The translations under genes were made by a program, and so were the position numbers. The notes under the pieces were generated by a model. That model searched no databases, was not told where the DNA came from, and was given only the letters and a program-made list of their open reading frames with translations. Positions 32,101-41,508 of a stretch of DNA of 64,000 nucleotides are shown here, piece by piece. Location of the stretch: NCBI GenBank assembly GCA_946408825.1, contig CAMJTU010000011.1:1-64000 (forward strand). Reading direction: 5' to 3'. How positions within the stretch are numbered: position 1 is the stretch's first letter; the number at the start of each line of letters is the position of its first letter. Origin of the DNA: an uncultured Planctomycetaceae bacterium (GTDB lineage: Bacteria > Planctomycetota > Planctomycetia > Pirellulales > Thermoguttaceae).

Positions 32101-32970
32101 TCAATCGCTTAAGAATTCAGTTTTATTCTCTAAGGGAGGATAAGCTACGTAGAACGCGATCCGAATAGGTTCCTTTTCTTTTTCAGACGACGTAACGTCT
32201 TGAGCAGGTATTCTCTTAATTTCTAGACGTGCTCCAAACGGCTGTAAAAGTGAAAGATTAATAGAAACTTCTGAACCGGATACCTGTTCGAAATCGAATC
32301 GTGGAACACCGTCAAAAATCGGGCAAAAAGGAATATTAAAAAATGTGCTTGCCAAATCTGGTTCAAATTCAACAAGAAATTCTCCTTGGAGCGATTCGCT
32401 AGAACCACGCCTAAATCGTGACGTTTGCATGAGAAGCAATTCGCTCTCCTTGCAGAACGACCTGTTGGTTAAATCATGATTGACGCTTGATTTATTGAAC
32501 ACATCGTCGCTTGCAAGCATTGTCTTTTTAGCTTGGTCCGTTGGGACCAATGATCGAAAAAAAACCTCACTCTTACGAAATCGTAGCCCAATGCTCCAAT
32601 CCGCCGCTACAAAAAAAATAAAGGCAAGTATAGGGTGCGACGTTTGTCCGCGAAAAATAAGAACACCCAAAAAAAGGACGCCTGAAACCCACAAAGGAAT
32701 AGACACGTTTCGATGGGATTTGACGTGACGATCAACGTCAATCCACATAGGATAAACGCCCCAAACCTCCGAAAGTTCACACAAAAGATGTGCTACAAAA
32801 GAAAAGATAAAGAGAAATGAAAAAAAAACTGGAACGTCAAACTCTCTCTTCAAAATCCAAAACAAGAAGAAAATTGTCGCGGAAAATACCCATAAAAAAA
32901 ATTTTGTAAGGTAGTCTAAAAAACTCGATAAACGAGCGTATAACCGAGTTGAATCGCAATCCCCTTGCAT
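32101..32970 (-). CDS. Conserved planctomycete membrane protein of unknown function
   Basis: I do not recognise a named family. The 289-residue protein has four predicted helices in the N-terminal half, about residues 20-42, 45-67, 90-107 and 112-127. A soluble C-terminal domain (about 165-289) begins after a Ser/Asn-rich stretch and includes FLVEFEPDLASTFFNIPFCP and LSLLQPFGARLEIKR. This pattern resembles uncharacterised proteins seen next to housekeeping genes in other planctomycetes. That is memory-based and not checked. The start is the ATG at 32970, with AGGA about 11-14 bases upstream. It follows rseP by 118 bases and a hairpin. Confidence 0.65.
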   Translation of the reverse strand: MQGDCDSTRLYARLSSFLDYLTKFFLWVFSATIFFLFWILKREFDVPVFFSFLFIFSFVAHLLCELSEVWGVYPMWIDVDRHVKSHRNVSIPLWVSGVLFLGVLIFRGQTSHPILAFIFFVAADWSIGLRFRKSEVFFRSLVPTDQAKKTMLASDDVFNKSSVNHDLTNRSFCKESELLLMQTSRFRRGSSESLQGEFLVEFEPDLASTFFNIPFCPIFDGVPRFDFEQVSGSEVSINLSLLQPFGARLEIKRIPAQDVTSSEKEKEPIRIAFYVAYPPLENKTEFLSD

Positions 32971-33022
32971 CGTCGACGCTTCCTACAAAATCTTAAGCAA
33001 AATATCTTAAACCGGACACGAA

Positions 33023-33051
33023 AGTCCCGCGCACACCTGGTACGCGGGATT
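33023..33051 (-). terminator. Possible terminator after rseP
   Basis: The stem AGTCCCGCG with CGCGGGATT (33023-33031 with 33043-33051, one G-T pair) and an 11-base loop lies 38 bases past the rseP stop. On the minus strand only CTTTCG follows, so it may be partial. Confidence 0.45.
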
Positions 33052-33088
33052 CGCCTTTGGAGAAATTAGAACTGAACGGATCCAGATT

Positions 33089-35428
33089 CTAGAAGCAATA
33101 GCGAACAATGTCAAGGAAAATAACCCAAAACATCAACGCCAAAATCAATGCAAGTCCTATATAGCTCAAGCCAATTTGAATCTTTTCGTTAGGTTTGCGA
33201 CCTGTTACCGCCTCATATAAAAGAAAAACCATATGTCCGCCGTCGAGCACTGGAATCGGCAAGAAGTTTACAACAGCAAGATTTGCGCTAATAAGGCAGA
33301 GGAATAGAAGAAACACGCCGTCGTTTCGCCCTGCCGCTTCATAAGCCGTCCCCACAATCAATCCAGGACCTCCAAGCGCCTTTGCTGAAACGTTCTTCCC
33401 AACATTCTTTAAAAAGATGAAAACCTGCGAAGCGGCTTCAATGGTCTTAGCAACGCCAAAGGAAAAGGCTTCTCCCAAGCCATCGGCTCGTTGATAAACC
33501 GCGTCAACGCCAAATAAAAGTCCGCGACTTTCCTCAAAAACATCGCCTTCTCTTTTAACTTTAGTCTCAATCACCGTCTCCTCTCCGTCAAGACAGGCGA
33601 CAGTAACAGAAACGGGCGTTCCGTCGGGAAGGTTCGGAAGAACGTCTAACAACCAAGAAATTGCCTCGAAATCATCAACAGGGGAAGCGTCAGATTTTTC
33701 GTTGAAACGCCAAGAAAAATCAACTAACCCATCCTTTTTAGATTTTGTAACACTTCGTCCTGTGAGACTTTTAAAAGTCTCACGTAGAGATTTCGGCGCG
33801 TCTTCGCCTGGATTGGCGATTTTTGCAGAAAGTCCAACTACAGTTCCGCCAAGGGGACTCTTTTCAATGTTTACAGTACCGTCCACCCCAGACACAACGG
33901 GCTTCACTTGATAAGCGACTCCCAGAGCGTCGCATGCGAGGACGCCGCGACGATCGACTAAACCCGAATAAGGCGCGTCACTGGGAAGAGTAATCGGAAT
34001 ATCAACACGCTGTCCGTCACGATTAACAGTCAAAAGAATTGTTTGCGAGGAAGACGATTTATTAACAGAGGGCAAAGCGTCGTCAACCGACTCGGAAATC
34101 CTTGAATTTGCTTGCTTACGCGCCTCTTTGCCAGACATGCTAAAAACTGTGTATGGAAACCACAGGGGATCAAGAACGGGGGTATTGTTGACCTCGACGA
34201 TTACGTCGCCGTGAGCTAGTACCACGCCATTTTCATCTTCTTCACGTGCCCTCAAACCAACCTTTTCCGCAGCGGAACCGGGTTGAATCTCAAGAATTTC
34301 TCCCATCGTAAGGCGAACGCCGACGTCGGGAGCTCGCTGTGGCTCAATGACTACGGAAATATTGTCCCTTGACTTGTCAACGTCGCGTTCACCCCCTCGT
34401 CTTTCAACCGTCGGAGCAAAGACAAATTCTATGGGACGATCAATGAAAACGTCCCTAAGACGCAGGTAATCCGCGGGGGAGGCCACGGGTAAACCGTTCA
34501 TACTAACGAGTCTTTCGCCTCCTTTTAATGACCCCAAACGAGCCAGTATATCGGCGCGTCGTTTTTTATCAAAAGAGAGCTTAAACGGTATGTTGTCGTC
34601 TGTTTCAGCAAGATCAAGAGAAGGAGACGGACCTACGCCAATCATCGGAGTTAGCGCGCCCTTTTCCATCCGAGGCGTAACCTTAATAATTTGCGGCTCT
34701 ATTTCACCCGAACGGACAACCTTGAGTTGAAGTTCCTTCCGATCCATACAAGCAACTAGTATCGACGAAAAAATTGGCTTCTCGTTCTCGTCGATAGCAA
34801 CGATCTCGTCGCCCGCTTCAACGCCAGCTAGCCACGCAGGACTTCCAGGAGCTACAAATCCTATTTTAGCCGAGGTTTCAGGAGTTCCCAAAAGTGCGGC
34901 CCCTGCTGCGCATATGATCGCAAAGATTATATTCATCACAACGCCTGCAGATATGATCGCCATGCGCTGAAAAACATTCTTCGAAAGATAGCTATCAGGG
35001 GCGTAGAGTTGCTTTTCGAGCTCATTGATTTCATCAGCGCGCTGTTTCTTTTCAGCTTCGCTTAGATTTTCACCTTTTTGGGCGTTTTCCGCTTTAGCTC
35101 GATCTATTTCCGCCTGAATACCTCCGGGATTGTCTTCTTGCCCGAACATTTTAACGTATCCGCCAAGGGGAAGCCAACCAAGCCCATACTCTGTATCGCC
35201 GTGCTTAAAGCTGAAAAACTTAAAACCATATGCGTCAAACCAGATGTAGAATTTATCGCAACGTACGCCGCACATACGGGCGACGATAAAATGCCCGAAT
35301 TCATGCACTATAACAAGCATGTTGACGCCGAGCACGACGAGAAAAACCCGCCAAGTAATCGAGAGAAAATTCACCCAAGCGGAAGCGTCTTCAGTAACGC
35401 CAAAGAGAAAGGCAGTCATACTATCCAT
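33089..35428 (-). CDS. rseP: RseP-type site-2 intramembrane zinc metalloprotease
   Basis: This inner-membrane protease cleaves transmembrane substrates such as anti-sigma factors during envelope stress. The zinc motif HEFGH is at residues 42-46, in the first helix. Three PDZ-like segments are visible: near 190-215 (GSPAWLAGVEAGDEIVAID), near 290 (GGERLVSMNG) and near 385-430 (GSAAEKVGLR ... HGDVIVEVNN). The third zinc ligand region NFLPIPVLDGGH lies near 722-732, before two final helices. At 779 residues it is much longer than E. coli RseP (about 450), through the extra PDZ-containing region. The ATG at 35428 has AAGGAG upstream and overlaps the end of dxr by 13 bases, so the two are translationally coupled. 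Confidence 0.92.
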   Translation of the reverse strand: MDSMTAFLFGVTEDASAWVNFLSITWRVFLVVLGVNMLVIVHEFGHFIVARMCGVRCDKFYIWFDAYGFKFFSFKHGDTEYGLGWLPLGGYVKMFGQEDNPGGIQAEIDRAKAENAQKGENLSEAEKKQRADEINELEKQLYAPDSYLSKNVFQRMAIISAGVVMNIIFAIICAAGAALLGTPETSAKIGFVAPGSPAWLAGVEAGDEIVAIDENEKPIFSSILVACMDRKELQLKVVRSGEIEPQIIKVTPRMEKGALTPMIGVGPSPSLDLAETDDNIPFKLSFDKKRRADILARLGSLKGGERLVSMNGLPVASPADYLRLRDVFIDRPIEFVFAPTVERRGGERDVDKSRDNISVVIEPQRAPDVGVRLTMGEILEIQPGSAAEKVGLRAREEDENGVVLAHGDVIVEVNNTPVLDPLWFPYTVFSMSGKEARKQANSRISESVDDALPSVNKSSSSQTILLTVNRDGQRVDIPITLPSDAPYSGLVDRRGVLACDALGVAYQVKPVVSGVDGTVNIEKSPLGGTVVGLSAKIANPGEDAPKSLRETFKSLTGRSVTKSKKDGLVDFSWRFNEKSDASPVDDFEAISWLLDVLPNLPDGTPVSVTVACLDGEETVIETKVKREGDVFEESRGLLFGVDAVYQRADGLGEAFSFGVAKTIEAASQVFIFLKNVGKNVSAKALGGPGLIVGTAYEAAGRNDGVFLLFLCLISANLAVVNFLPIPVLDGGHMVFLLYEAVTGRKPNEKIQIGLSYIGLALILALMFWVIFLDIVRYCF

Positions 35429-36642
35429 TTTTCAGTCTCCTTTCGCGCCCAAGCGTCAAGTTCAAAAATTCTATCTAACGAAGGTAAAGCGTCAAAGTTA
35501 TGTAATTCTAAAATTCGACGACATATCGAAGGAATCTTATCAAACGTCAATCGATTGCTAAGAAAGGCGTCGACGGCAACTTCATTAGCTGCATTAAGAA
35601 CCACCCCTGCCGTTCCTCCTGCCTTAGCAACTTCAAACCCGAGTTTCAAAGCAGGAAAACGTTCCAAATCAGGCGGCTCGAAACCGAAATCTAAAGGTTG
35701 ACTCCAATCAAACTTACGCGTTGGACAAGGAAATCTTTCGGCTTCATAAAGCGCATACTGTATAGGGAGTCTCATGTCAGGGGGACTTAATTGGGCGACA
35801 ACGGCTCCGTCGACAAATTCAACCATCGAATGAATTATCGATTGGGGGTGAATTACAACTTGGATTTTATCCGCCTCAAGCCCGAAGAGCCAACGCGCTT
35901 CAATAATCTCAAGCGCCTTATTCATCATTGTCGCGGAATCAATAGTTATTTTTGCCCCCATATTCCAAGTTGGATGGCGCAGCGCGTCATTGACAGTAAC
36001 GTACTTTAGACTATCGGAAGAACGTCTTAGAAAAGGACCGCCGCTTGCGGTAAGTATCAGACGCTCCACGTCATGGGAAATGATACGAGGCGTTCTTGTA
36101 GCGACACGACGGGACGACAAACACTGATAAATCGCGCTGTGTTCACTGTCGACGGGAAACAACCTACTACTGTTCCTTTCGATCGTCTCCGTCAAAAGGG
36201 CTCCTCCTGCGACTAGGGCCTCTTTATTGGCAAGAGCTAGCGTTTTACCCGCGTCAATCGCGCTCCAAGCAAAGCGCAAACCTGCAACTCCGACGACAGA
36301 GAGCAAAACAACGTCTACCTCAGGACGGCGAACAACTTCGTCAAGCGCGTCAGAACCAAAAAGAATTTCGATACCGCCGACAAGATCTTTCAGGGGAGCT
36401 CTATCCGCATGGGTATCGCAAATTACGATAACGTCGGGTTTAAAATAATTTGCTAATTCAACTAACCTTTTGACAGATCTGTTGACAGCCAAAACGCCAG
36501 CTCTTAGTCGACCGTTAGACGAATCGACGACGTCTAGAGCGCTCGTTCCAATACTGCCCGTCGCGCCAATGACGGCAATATTGCGAGGTTTTGAGAACGA
36601 GTTCTCACAAACATTTCTATGAGTGCAGTTACAAAGCGTCAT
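35416..36642 (-). CDS. dxr: 1-deoxy-D-xylulose 5-phosphate reductoisomerase
   Basis: Dxr (IspC) makes 2-C-methylerythritol 4-phosphate with NADPH, the committed step of non-mevalonate isoprenoid synthesis. The protein shows the NADPH-binding IAVIGATGSIG near residue 22 and the LANKEALVAGG segment. The metal and substrate block PVDSEHSAIYQ, TASGGPF and the HPTWNMGAKITIDSATMMNKALEIIEA region follow. Length is 408 residues, normal. The start ATG at 36642 lacks a clear ribosome-binding site but is the only Met before the Rossmann motif. The gene overlaps rseP by 13 bases, the common dxr-rseP pairing that links isoprenoid and envelope functions. Confidence 0.95.
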   Translation of the reverse strand: MTLCNCTHRNVCENSFSKPRNIAVIGATGSIGTSALDVVDSSNGRLRAGVLAVNRSVKRLVELANYFKPDVIVICDTHADRAPLKDLVGGIEILFGSDALDEVVRRPEVDVVLLSVVGVAGLRFAWSAIDAGKTLALANKEALVAGGALLTETIERNSSRLFPVDSEHSAIYQCLSSRRVATRTPRIISHDVERLILTASGGPFLRRSSDSLKYVTVNDALRHPTWNMGAKITIDSATMMNKALEIIEARWLFGLEADKIQVVIHPQSIIHSMVEFVDGAVVAQLSPPDMRLPIQYALYEAERFPCPTRKFDWSQPLDFGFEPPDLERFPALKLGFEVAKAGGTAGVVLNAANEVAVDAFLSNRLTFDKIPSICRRILELHNFDALPSLDRIFELDAWARKETEKWIV

Positions 36643-36847
36643 CGTATGATTTCAATTAGGCGCAATTAAACGGGACATGCAAAGAATAGGAACGTGAATC
36701 AGACGACAAACGCCCTCTACAAAAGCCTAGTTATTATAATGGCGTCAAGTCTTTTTTAAAAGACGACCGCTGTAAAAAGGGCAAACAAAGACGTCGCGTC
36801 ATGGCGTCGACCTTTTCGTAGGGGTTAAATCAAGAATCACAACCTAA

Positions 36848-38062
36848 TCACTCTATCCACGGAGATCGAATAAGTTTCGGGGCGGTGGAAGAAGTCCATT
36901 CAACGACTTCGTCGTCTTTAAATTCACCTCCGGGCGAAAGAGAAGAAGGTGGTTCAACGAGGGTGAAGATTCGATTGAATCGATCAAATCCGCGACTCAT
37001 AAAATCGTTGGGATCAGTAGAATGACTAAGCCCAAAAGCATGCCCTAATTCGTGTAAACCAGCGCCCAATGTTGACGAAGTTAAAGCCCAACGAGTATTT
37101 CGATACGCAGAATCACGGAACCATTGACTAGAAACAACGGACGGGTCAGAAAAATACTCCGGCGCGTCGCCGACTTCGTCTGGACACGAAAAAAAAGTCG
37201 CTGAATCAAACATTGCAACGTTGTCGACGCCAAGCGCGACACGTCCATACATTCGTCCCGCAATTTCATTTTCACCACTAAACGCCGTGAGAATAAAATA
37301 ACAAGCGTTTTTATCAAAAGCAGATCCAGAAACGATCTCTTTGTATATCTCGCGAAATCGCTCGACTTCTGACTTTGCAAAGTACTCTTCACTGCTCTTT
37401 TTTCCACGTTGTTTCCATACGATTACCCGTCCCCTTCGATCGGTCTCAAGAGTAAACGTCCTTCGACCATAACCGGCGTCATAAAGGCGTTCTGCTGTCG
37501 CTGTCTGCCATAATAAAGCCGCAGTTTGAAATTTATGGAAAAGTTCCTCAGACCGTAAACTTGGTCGATGGGCGTTCGTCCACTCTTCAGGTACGGCGAA
37601 ATTATCTTCGCCAGATGAATCCAAAAAAAGAATAAGGCGAACAAAGTGTTTATTAGAGCTCCTGTGATAGAACAACGATATATCTAGGCGAGCAGAACCC
37701 GAAGCAATAGACAAATGGTTGACGCCCTCCGTCAGTTCCATTAGCGCCTTGAATCTCCCCCTACACGTACTAGTCCTCACAATTCGAGATGGAAGTGAAG
37801 AAGAGAGATTTTCGATAATTACCACCTCGTTTTCGCGTCCGACAACGCGTCCGCGAAGCAGCACGACCGGGTAGCGAACGACGTCGCCGTCGGAATAATT
37901 CTCAAGCGTGATCTCGGACTCCGAGATCACGCCAAACGCGACTGTGCAGAAGCCAAAAGAGAGTCTGAAAGCCACACAAAAGAGAAGAAAAAAGACGACT
38001 CCCTGCGGAACTCCTAGGATTGTCCCATGTCTTTTCACGAAGTATTCCAAACTCAAATTCAA
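36848..38062 (-). CDS. Exported metzincin-type zinc metalloprotease
   Basis: This is a putative secreted peptidase. The full metzincin zinc signature HELGHAFGLSH is at residues 337-347, followed by the Met-turn in NDFMSRG. N-terminally there is a hydrophobic stretch (about 19-45) that would serve as signal or anchor. A beta-rich domain of about 120 residues comes next, then the catalytic domain. The family is unassigned; the combination resembles matrixin-like or M12/M43-type clans only at the active site. The frame begins with TTG at 38062, with AGGGAT upstream inside the end of the CstA gene, three bases away. A GTG nine codons in is an alternative start. The close spacing suggests cotranscription with the transporter. 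Confidence 0.75.
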   Translation of the reverse strand: MNLSLEYFVKRHGTILGVPQGVVFFLLFCVAFRLSFGFCTVAFGVISESEITLENYSDGDVVRYPVVLLRGRVVGRENEVVIIENLSSSLPSRIVRTSTCRGRFKALMELTEGVNHLSIASGSARLDISLFYHRSSNKHFVRLILFLDSSGEDNFAVPEEWTNAHRPSLRSEELFHKFQTAALLWQTATAERLYDAGYGRRTFTLETDRRGRVIVWKQRGKKSSEEYFAKSEVERFREIYKEIVSGSAFDKNACYFILTAFSGENEIAGRMYGRVALGVDNVAMFDSATFFSCPDEVGDAPEYFSDPSVVSSQWFRDSAYRNTRWALTSSTLGAGLHELGHAFGLSHSTDPNDFMSRGFDRFNRIFTLVEPPSSLSPGGEFKDDEVVEWTSSTAPKLIRSPWIE

Positions 38063-38065
38063 CTT

Positions 38066-39661
38066 CTATCCCTGCTCTACAGAACTATCTTCTGAAGAAA
38101 CTTCAACTTTAGTTTCAGAATCCTCCATTTGAATATCGGATTTCTTTGAGAAAACAATTCCACGACGTATACATGACCCAATATAAAGAACAGCAATAAT
38201 TGCACTGTAAATACAGGATTCTGAAAGATCTAGGCCTTTTCCTGACAATTCAAATCCGTCGTTAACGCCAGTTATCCAAAGATAAAAAGAAGATATAATA
38301 GAACCTAAACCAACAGGCCCCTTATGTTCAGCAGACGTCCAGAGAATAAACGTAAGGACAATAAACGTCATAAACACGCCAGGAATCGCCGCTATCCATC
38401 CTTGTTTTTTCTGAGCGTAGAGCCAAACACAACATCCGCCAAGTGTGAAAACGGCCAGCGTTTGATTTCCCCATGCAAAGTAGTTCCAGAGTTGACCGAA
38501 AGAGGCGGCGTCCCTGTTTGACCATATAAGAAGGAGCGCGACTATCGCTATCAAAGGAAGACAGATAATAAAACGATTAACAAAAGGTTTCTGATTAATT
38601 CTAAAGGTCTCAGCCAAACTCAGACGTAAACTACGCATCGCAGTATCGCCGGAGGTAACCGCAAGAATGATAACGGCAACGACGGTTATCGAACCCAAAC
38701 TATGCCCCAGAAAATGCGTAGTAATTTGTGGCAAAACCTTTGCAGGAGCTTGGTTCCATAATTCGGGAAATAGATTATAGATAGCAAGAGCGCCTGCCGC
38801 CCAAACCATCGCAATCACGCCTTCAACAACCATCATGCCGTAAAAAGAAGAACGCGCTTGTCGTTCCGACTTCATTGTACGAGCGATAATGGGAGATTGC
38901 GTGGCATGGAACCCGGAAAGAATGCCACACGCAATGGTCACAAAAAGACACGGTATGATTGGATTATTGACGAGAAACGCATTTTTTAGTTCTGAAAACT
39001 GCGTCGACTCACAAAGCAGAGAAGGATCCTTTGCGCCGCTAACAAACAGCGCAACCATTAACACTGCGCTGCCAAGAAGTAAAAGACCGCCAAAGATAGG
39101 ATAGAGCGAGCCAATTATTTTGTCGACAGGAAACATCGTCGCGGCGATATAGTACAAGAAAATCAGAGTAACGGCAATCCAAAAGCAACTTGTCTTCGGG
39201 AAAAAAACGTTGTCAATTAAACTCGCTGGAATATTGATGAACACGGCGACAACCAAAAGAAGTAAGAACGCCATGAAAAAGGAAAAGAAATAGAAAAATG
39301 GCGCGCCAAGGGTCATTTTGACAAAGTTTGGAAGATTGGTTCCACGATTTCTGAGCGAAGCCATACCGGAAACAAAGTCGTGAGTCGCCCCCCCTATAAT
39401 GTTGCCAATAGGGATGATCAGAAAAACGATTTCGCCAAACTTAATACCCGCTATAACGCCAATTACAGGTCCAACGCCGGCAATGTTAAGAAGTTGGATT
39501 AACATGTTTTTCCAGTGGGGAAGAACCATAAAATCAACGCCGTCTCGGTACTTCACTGCCGGAGTTTCACGGTCGTCTGGGGATAAAATCATTTCAACAA
39601 ACCGACCGTAAAAATAGTAACCAACTACAAGTATCAGCAAACCACAGGAAAAAAGCAGCAT
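38066..39661 (-). CDS. cstA: CstA-family carbon starvation / peptide transporter
   Basis: This is an inner-membrane transporter related to CstA and BtsT, importing peptides or pyruvate under carbon limitation. The 531-residue protein has about 13-15 hydrophobic helices. The N-terminal CstA domain shows GVGPVIGVIAGIKFG, HDFVSGMASLRN, GFHATQSPIIARTMKSE and the SGDTAMRSLRLSLAE block. The C-terminal tail is Ser/Glu-rich. The start at 39661 is fixed by GGAGGG about 8-13 bases upstream, and the open frame extending to 39811 is not needed. It is the short form of the family. Which substrate it carries cannot be told from the sequence. The secreted metalloprotease gene downstream, which would release peptides, makes peptide uptake attractive. 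Confidence 0.9.
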   Translation of the reverse strand: MLLFSCGLLILVVGYYFYGRFVEMILSPDDRETPAVKYRDGVDFMVLPHWKNMLIQLLNIAGVGPVIGVIAGIKFGEIVFLIIPIGNIIGGATHDFVSGMASLRNRGTNLPNFVKMTLGAPFFYFFSFFMAFLLLLVVAVFINIPASLIDNVFFPKTSCFWIAVTLIFLYYIAATMFPVDKIIGSLYPIFGGLLLLGSAVLMVALFVSGAKDPSLLCESTQFSELKNAFLVNNPIIPCLFVTIACGILSGFHATQSPIIARTMKSERQARSSFYGMMVVEGVIAMVWAAGALAIYNLFPELWNQAPAKVLPQITTHFLGHSLGSITVVAVIILAVTSGDTAMRSLRLSLAETFRINQKPFVNRFIICLPLIAIVALLLIWSNRDAASFGQLWNYFAWGNQTLAVFTLGGCCVWLYAQKKQGWIAAIPGVFMTFIVLTFILWTSAEHKGPVGLGSIISSFYLWITGVNDGFELSGKGLDLSESCIYSAIIAVLYIGSCIRRGIVFSKKSDIQMEDSETKVEVSSEDSSVEQG

Positions 39662-39982
39662 TTTTAAAACCCTCCAAACCCAACGTCCACGTCGACAGTG
39701 AAAAGACGCCGAGCCTACTCCGGTTGATTCTATCACGACGAAGCGCAGGGACAAGTCAGACCGTCGATCAACGCCCATAGCCGACCGAACTGTTAACGTA
39801 AAGTTCGTCAACTCTTATCTAAGCGACACAACAACAAAACAGAAACCGCTTGAAAGAATCCTTTTCAATCGCTATATTACGGTACAGTGTGTAACAATCG
39901 ACGACGCCTCCTTGGACGTCCAATCGGCGTTTCAGATCGTGAATAGAAGTCTTTGCTAAAGAGCTCTCGCTATACAATTCGT
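39662..39982. other. Divergent intergenic region between cstA and the DUF4340 gene
   Basis: About 320 bases. It holds the cstA ribosome-binding site on the minus strand and a plus-strand promoter (see next entry). No other gene is seen. Confidence 0.5.
39850..39878 (+). promoter_or_regulatory. Predicted sigma-70 promoter of the DUF4340 gene
   Basis: TTGAAA (39850-39855) and TATATT (39873-39878) are separated by exactly 17 bases. The predicted start near 39886 leaves a leader of about 95 bases. Confidence 0.55.
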
Positions 39983-41431
39983 ATGAAAAAAGCCCCTGAA
40001 CACGAACTCCTTAAATCAACTCTTATTGGGATCGTTGCGCTCGTTGCGCTAATCTCCTGGCTCGTATTCCAGCCGCGTCTTCCAGATCAGGAACCAAGAG
40101 AGAAGATCGGTAAAAAACTATTTGACAACTTCAACGACCTCTCAAAAATGACGAAAATTGAGTTCCAAGGAATTGATCCTGAAACTGGAGAATTGCGCGA
40201 ACTCGTTCTAACTAGGGACGGACAAGAATGGCGTCTCCCTTCGTTATCTGGTTTTCCAGCAGAAAATGCCGAGCGGCTTTCTAAAGTGATCGCGCCGTTG
40301 ACGCAACTTTCTATCCTTGACGTTGTTGACGAAACGACCGGAATACATGACTCGCAGAAAATTATAGATTTTCATCGAGAATGTGGGCTTATTAATCCTT
40401 CCAGTTACGACATTGAACATAGTTTCGAAAAAAACACAGATGGAAAAAAATCTCTTTTCAACGACGCAGCTCTTCATGTTCACATCGAGGGCGAAGGAGG
40501 TGAAACGCTTTTTGATCTCCTAATCGGAAACCGCGTCCCTGAAAGTTCAGCTACCCGTGACGACCGCTTTGTCCGAATTCCAAACGAAGAAGTCGTCTAC
40601 ACGGCTGATTTTGTCGGCGATTCAACGCAGGAAACAAGCGCCTCTGAGTTCGCCGAATACCCCATGCGGATTTCGTTTGAACCGCTTGACTGGCTTGATC
40701 GTGACTTACTTCGGATCAGCCGCTGGGACGTGCTTTATCTAACGGCGCGCGACTATAGTTTTTCGATTCAAAAAGATAAAAATGAAATCCATATCGCAAA
40801 TTATCAAACTTCTGGCGTCGCCGTTTTCAAGCAAACGCCAGAAAATTCGATGTCTCGAATATGGTCTCTAAATCGTTTAATAACACGGAATGAAAAAGGC
40901 AAATGGGACGAAACCACTATATTCGACCCCGAATCCGCAAATAACGAATCTCTCAATCTTTTAGCCGATGAACTTGGAAAACTTAATATTGTCGACGTTA
41001 GAAAAAAACCTACTGCGCTCGCGGCTCTATTTCGCGCCAACAATATCGGAACGCAACTCGCTCCCCTCGCCGCTCCACTTTCTGAATTCGGCTTTGCTCT
41101 AGATGATCACGATCCTCTTGCTCCAGAACGAATCGAACCGTTTCTCATTGGCGAGGGCGGTTCGATTGAATTGACGATGAAAACAGGCGTTAAACTGTCG
41201 CTTGTTTTCGGTAAAAAATTTGAAAACAAACGCGCCGTCTTAGTCTATGCGTCATATTCTCGCGACGCCCTCGCCGCTACGTCTGGCGACGAATCAGAAG
41301 TTGATTTCCTTGAACCGGAAGCAAAGCAAAAAGCGACGATTAAAAACAACCGATTCGCCGACTGGTTCTATTTAATCGACGAATCGGATTATGAAAAGCT
41401 TAGTTTCAAAACCGCCAACACTTTGAAATAA
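39983..41431 (+). CDS. DUF4340-domain membrane-anchored protein
   Basis: A DUF4340 protein of unknown biochemical role. Family members usually sit behind a Gld-type ABC transporter. The protein has one N-terminal helix (about residues 12-28, LIGIVALVALISWLVF) and a large extracytoplasmic region. That region has repeated beta-rich DUF4340 segments (EWRLPSLSGFPAENAERLSKVIAPL near residue 82 and a second block near 300). From the ATG at 39983 it is 482 residues. An in-frame TTG at 39953 is an alternative, and neither has a strong ribosome-binding site. No ABC transporter genes are adjacent, which is unusual. The lipid kinase gene follows by 77 bases on the same strand. Confidence 0.75.
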   Translation: MKKAPEHELLKSTLIGIVALVALISWLVFQPRLPDQEPREKIGKKLFDNFNDLSKMTKIEFQGIDPETGELRELVLTRDGQEWRLPSLSGFPAENAERLSKVIAPLTQLSILDVVDETTGIHDSQKIIDFHRECGLINPSSYDIEHSFEKNTDGKKSLFNDAALHVHIEGEGGETLFDLLIGNRVPESSATRDDRFVRIPNEEVVYTADFVGDSTQETSASEFAEYPMRISFEPLDWLDRDLLRISRWDVLYLTARDYSFSIQKDKNEIHIANYQTSGVAVFKQTPENSMSRIWSLNRLITRNEKGKWDETTIFDPESANNESLNLLADELGKLNIVDVRKKPTALAALFRANNIGTQLAPLAAPLSEFGFALDDHDPLAPERIEPFLIGEGGSIELTMKTGVKLSLVFGKKFENKRAVLVYASYSRDALAATSGDESEVDFLEPEAKQKATIKNNRFADWFYLIDESDYEKLSFKTANTLK

Positions 41432-41508
41432 CGCCGTTCTCTAGGGACGCGCAATTGTCGACTATTGCTTTGAAGACGTTTTAGGCGTCGTTATCAATAG
41501 GGTTTAAA

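Noticed and set aside
39662..39811. 50-codon N-terminal extension of the CstA gene
   Set aside because: GGAGGG before the ATG at 39661 and the start of the first helix fix the later start.
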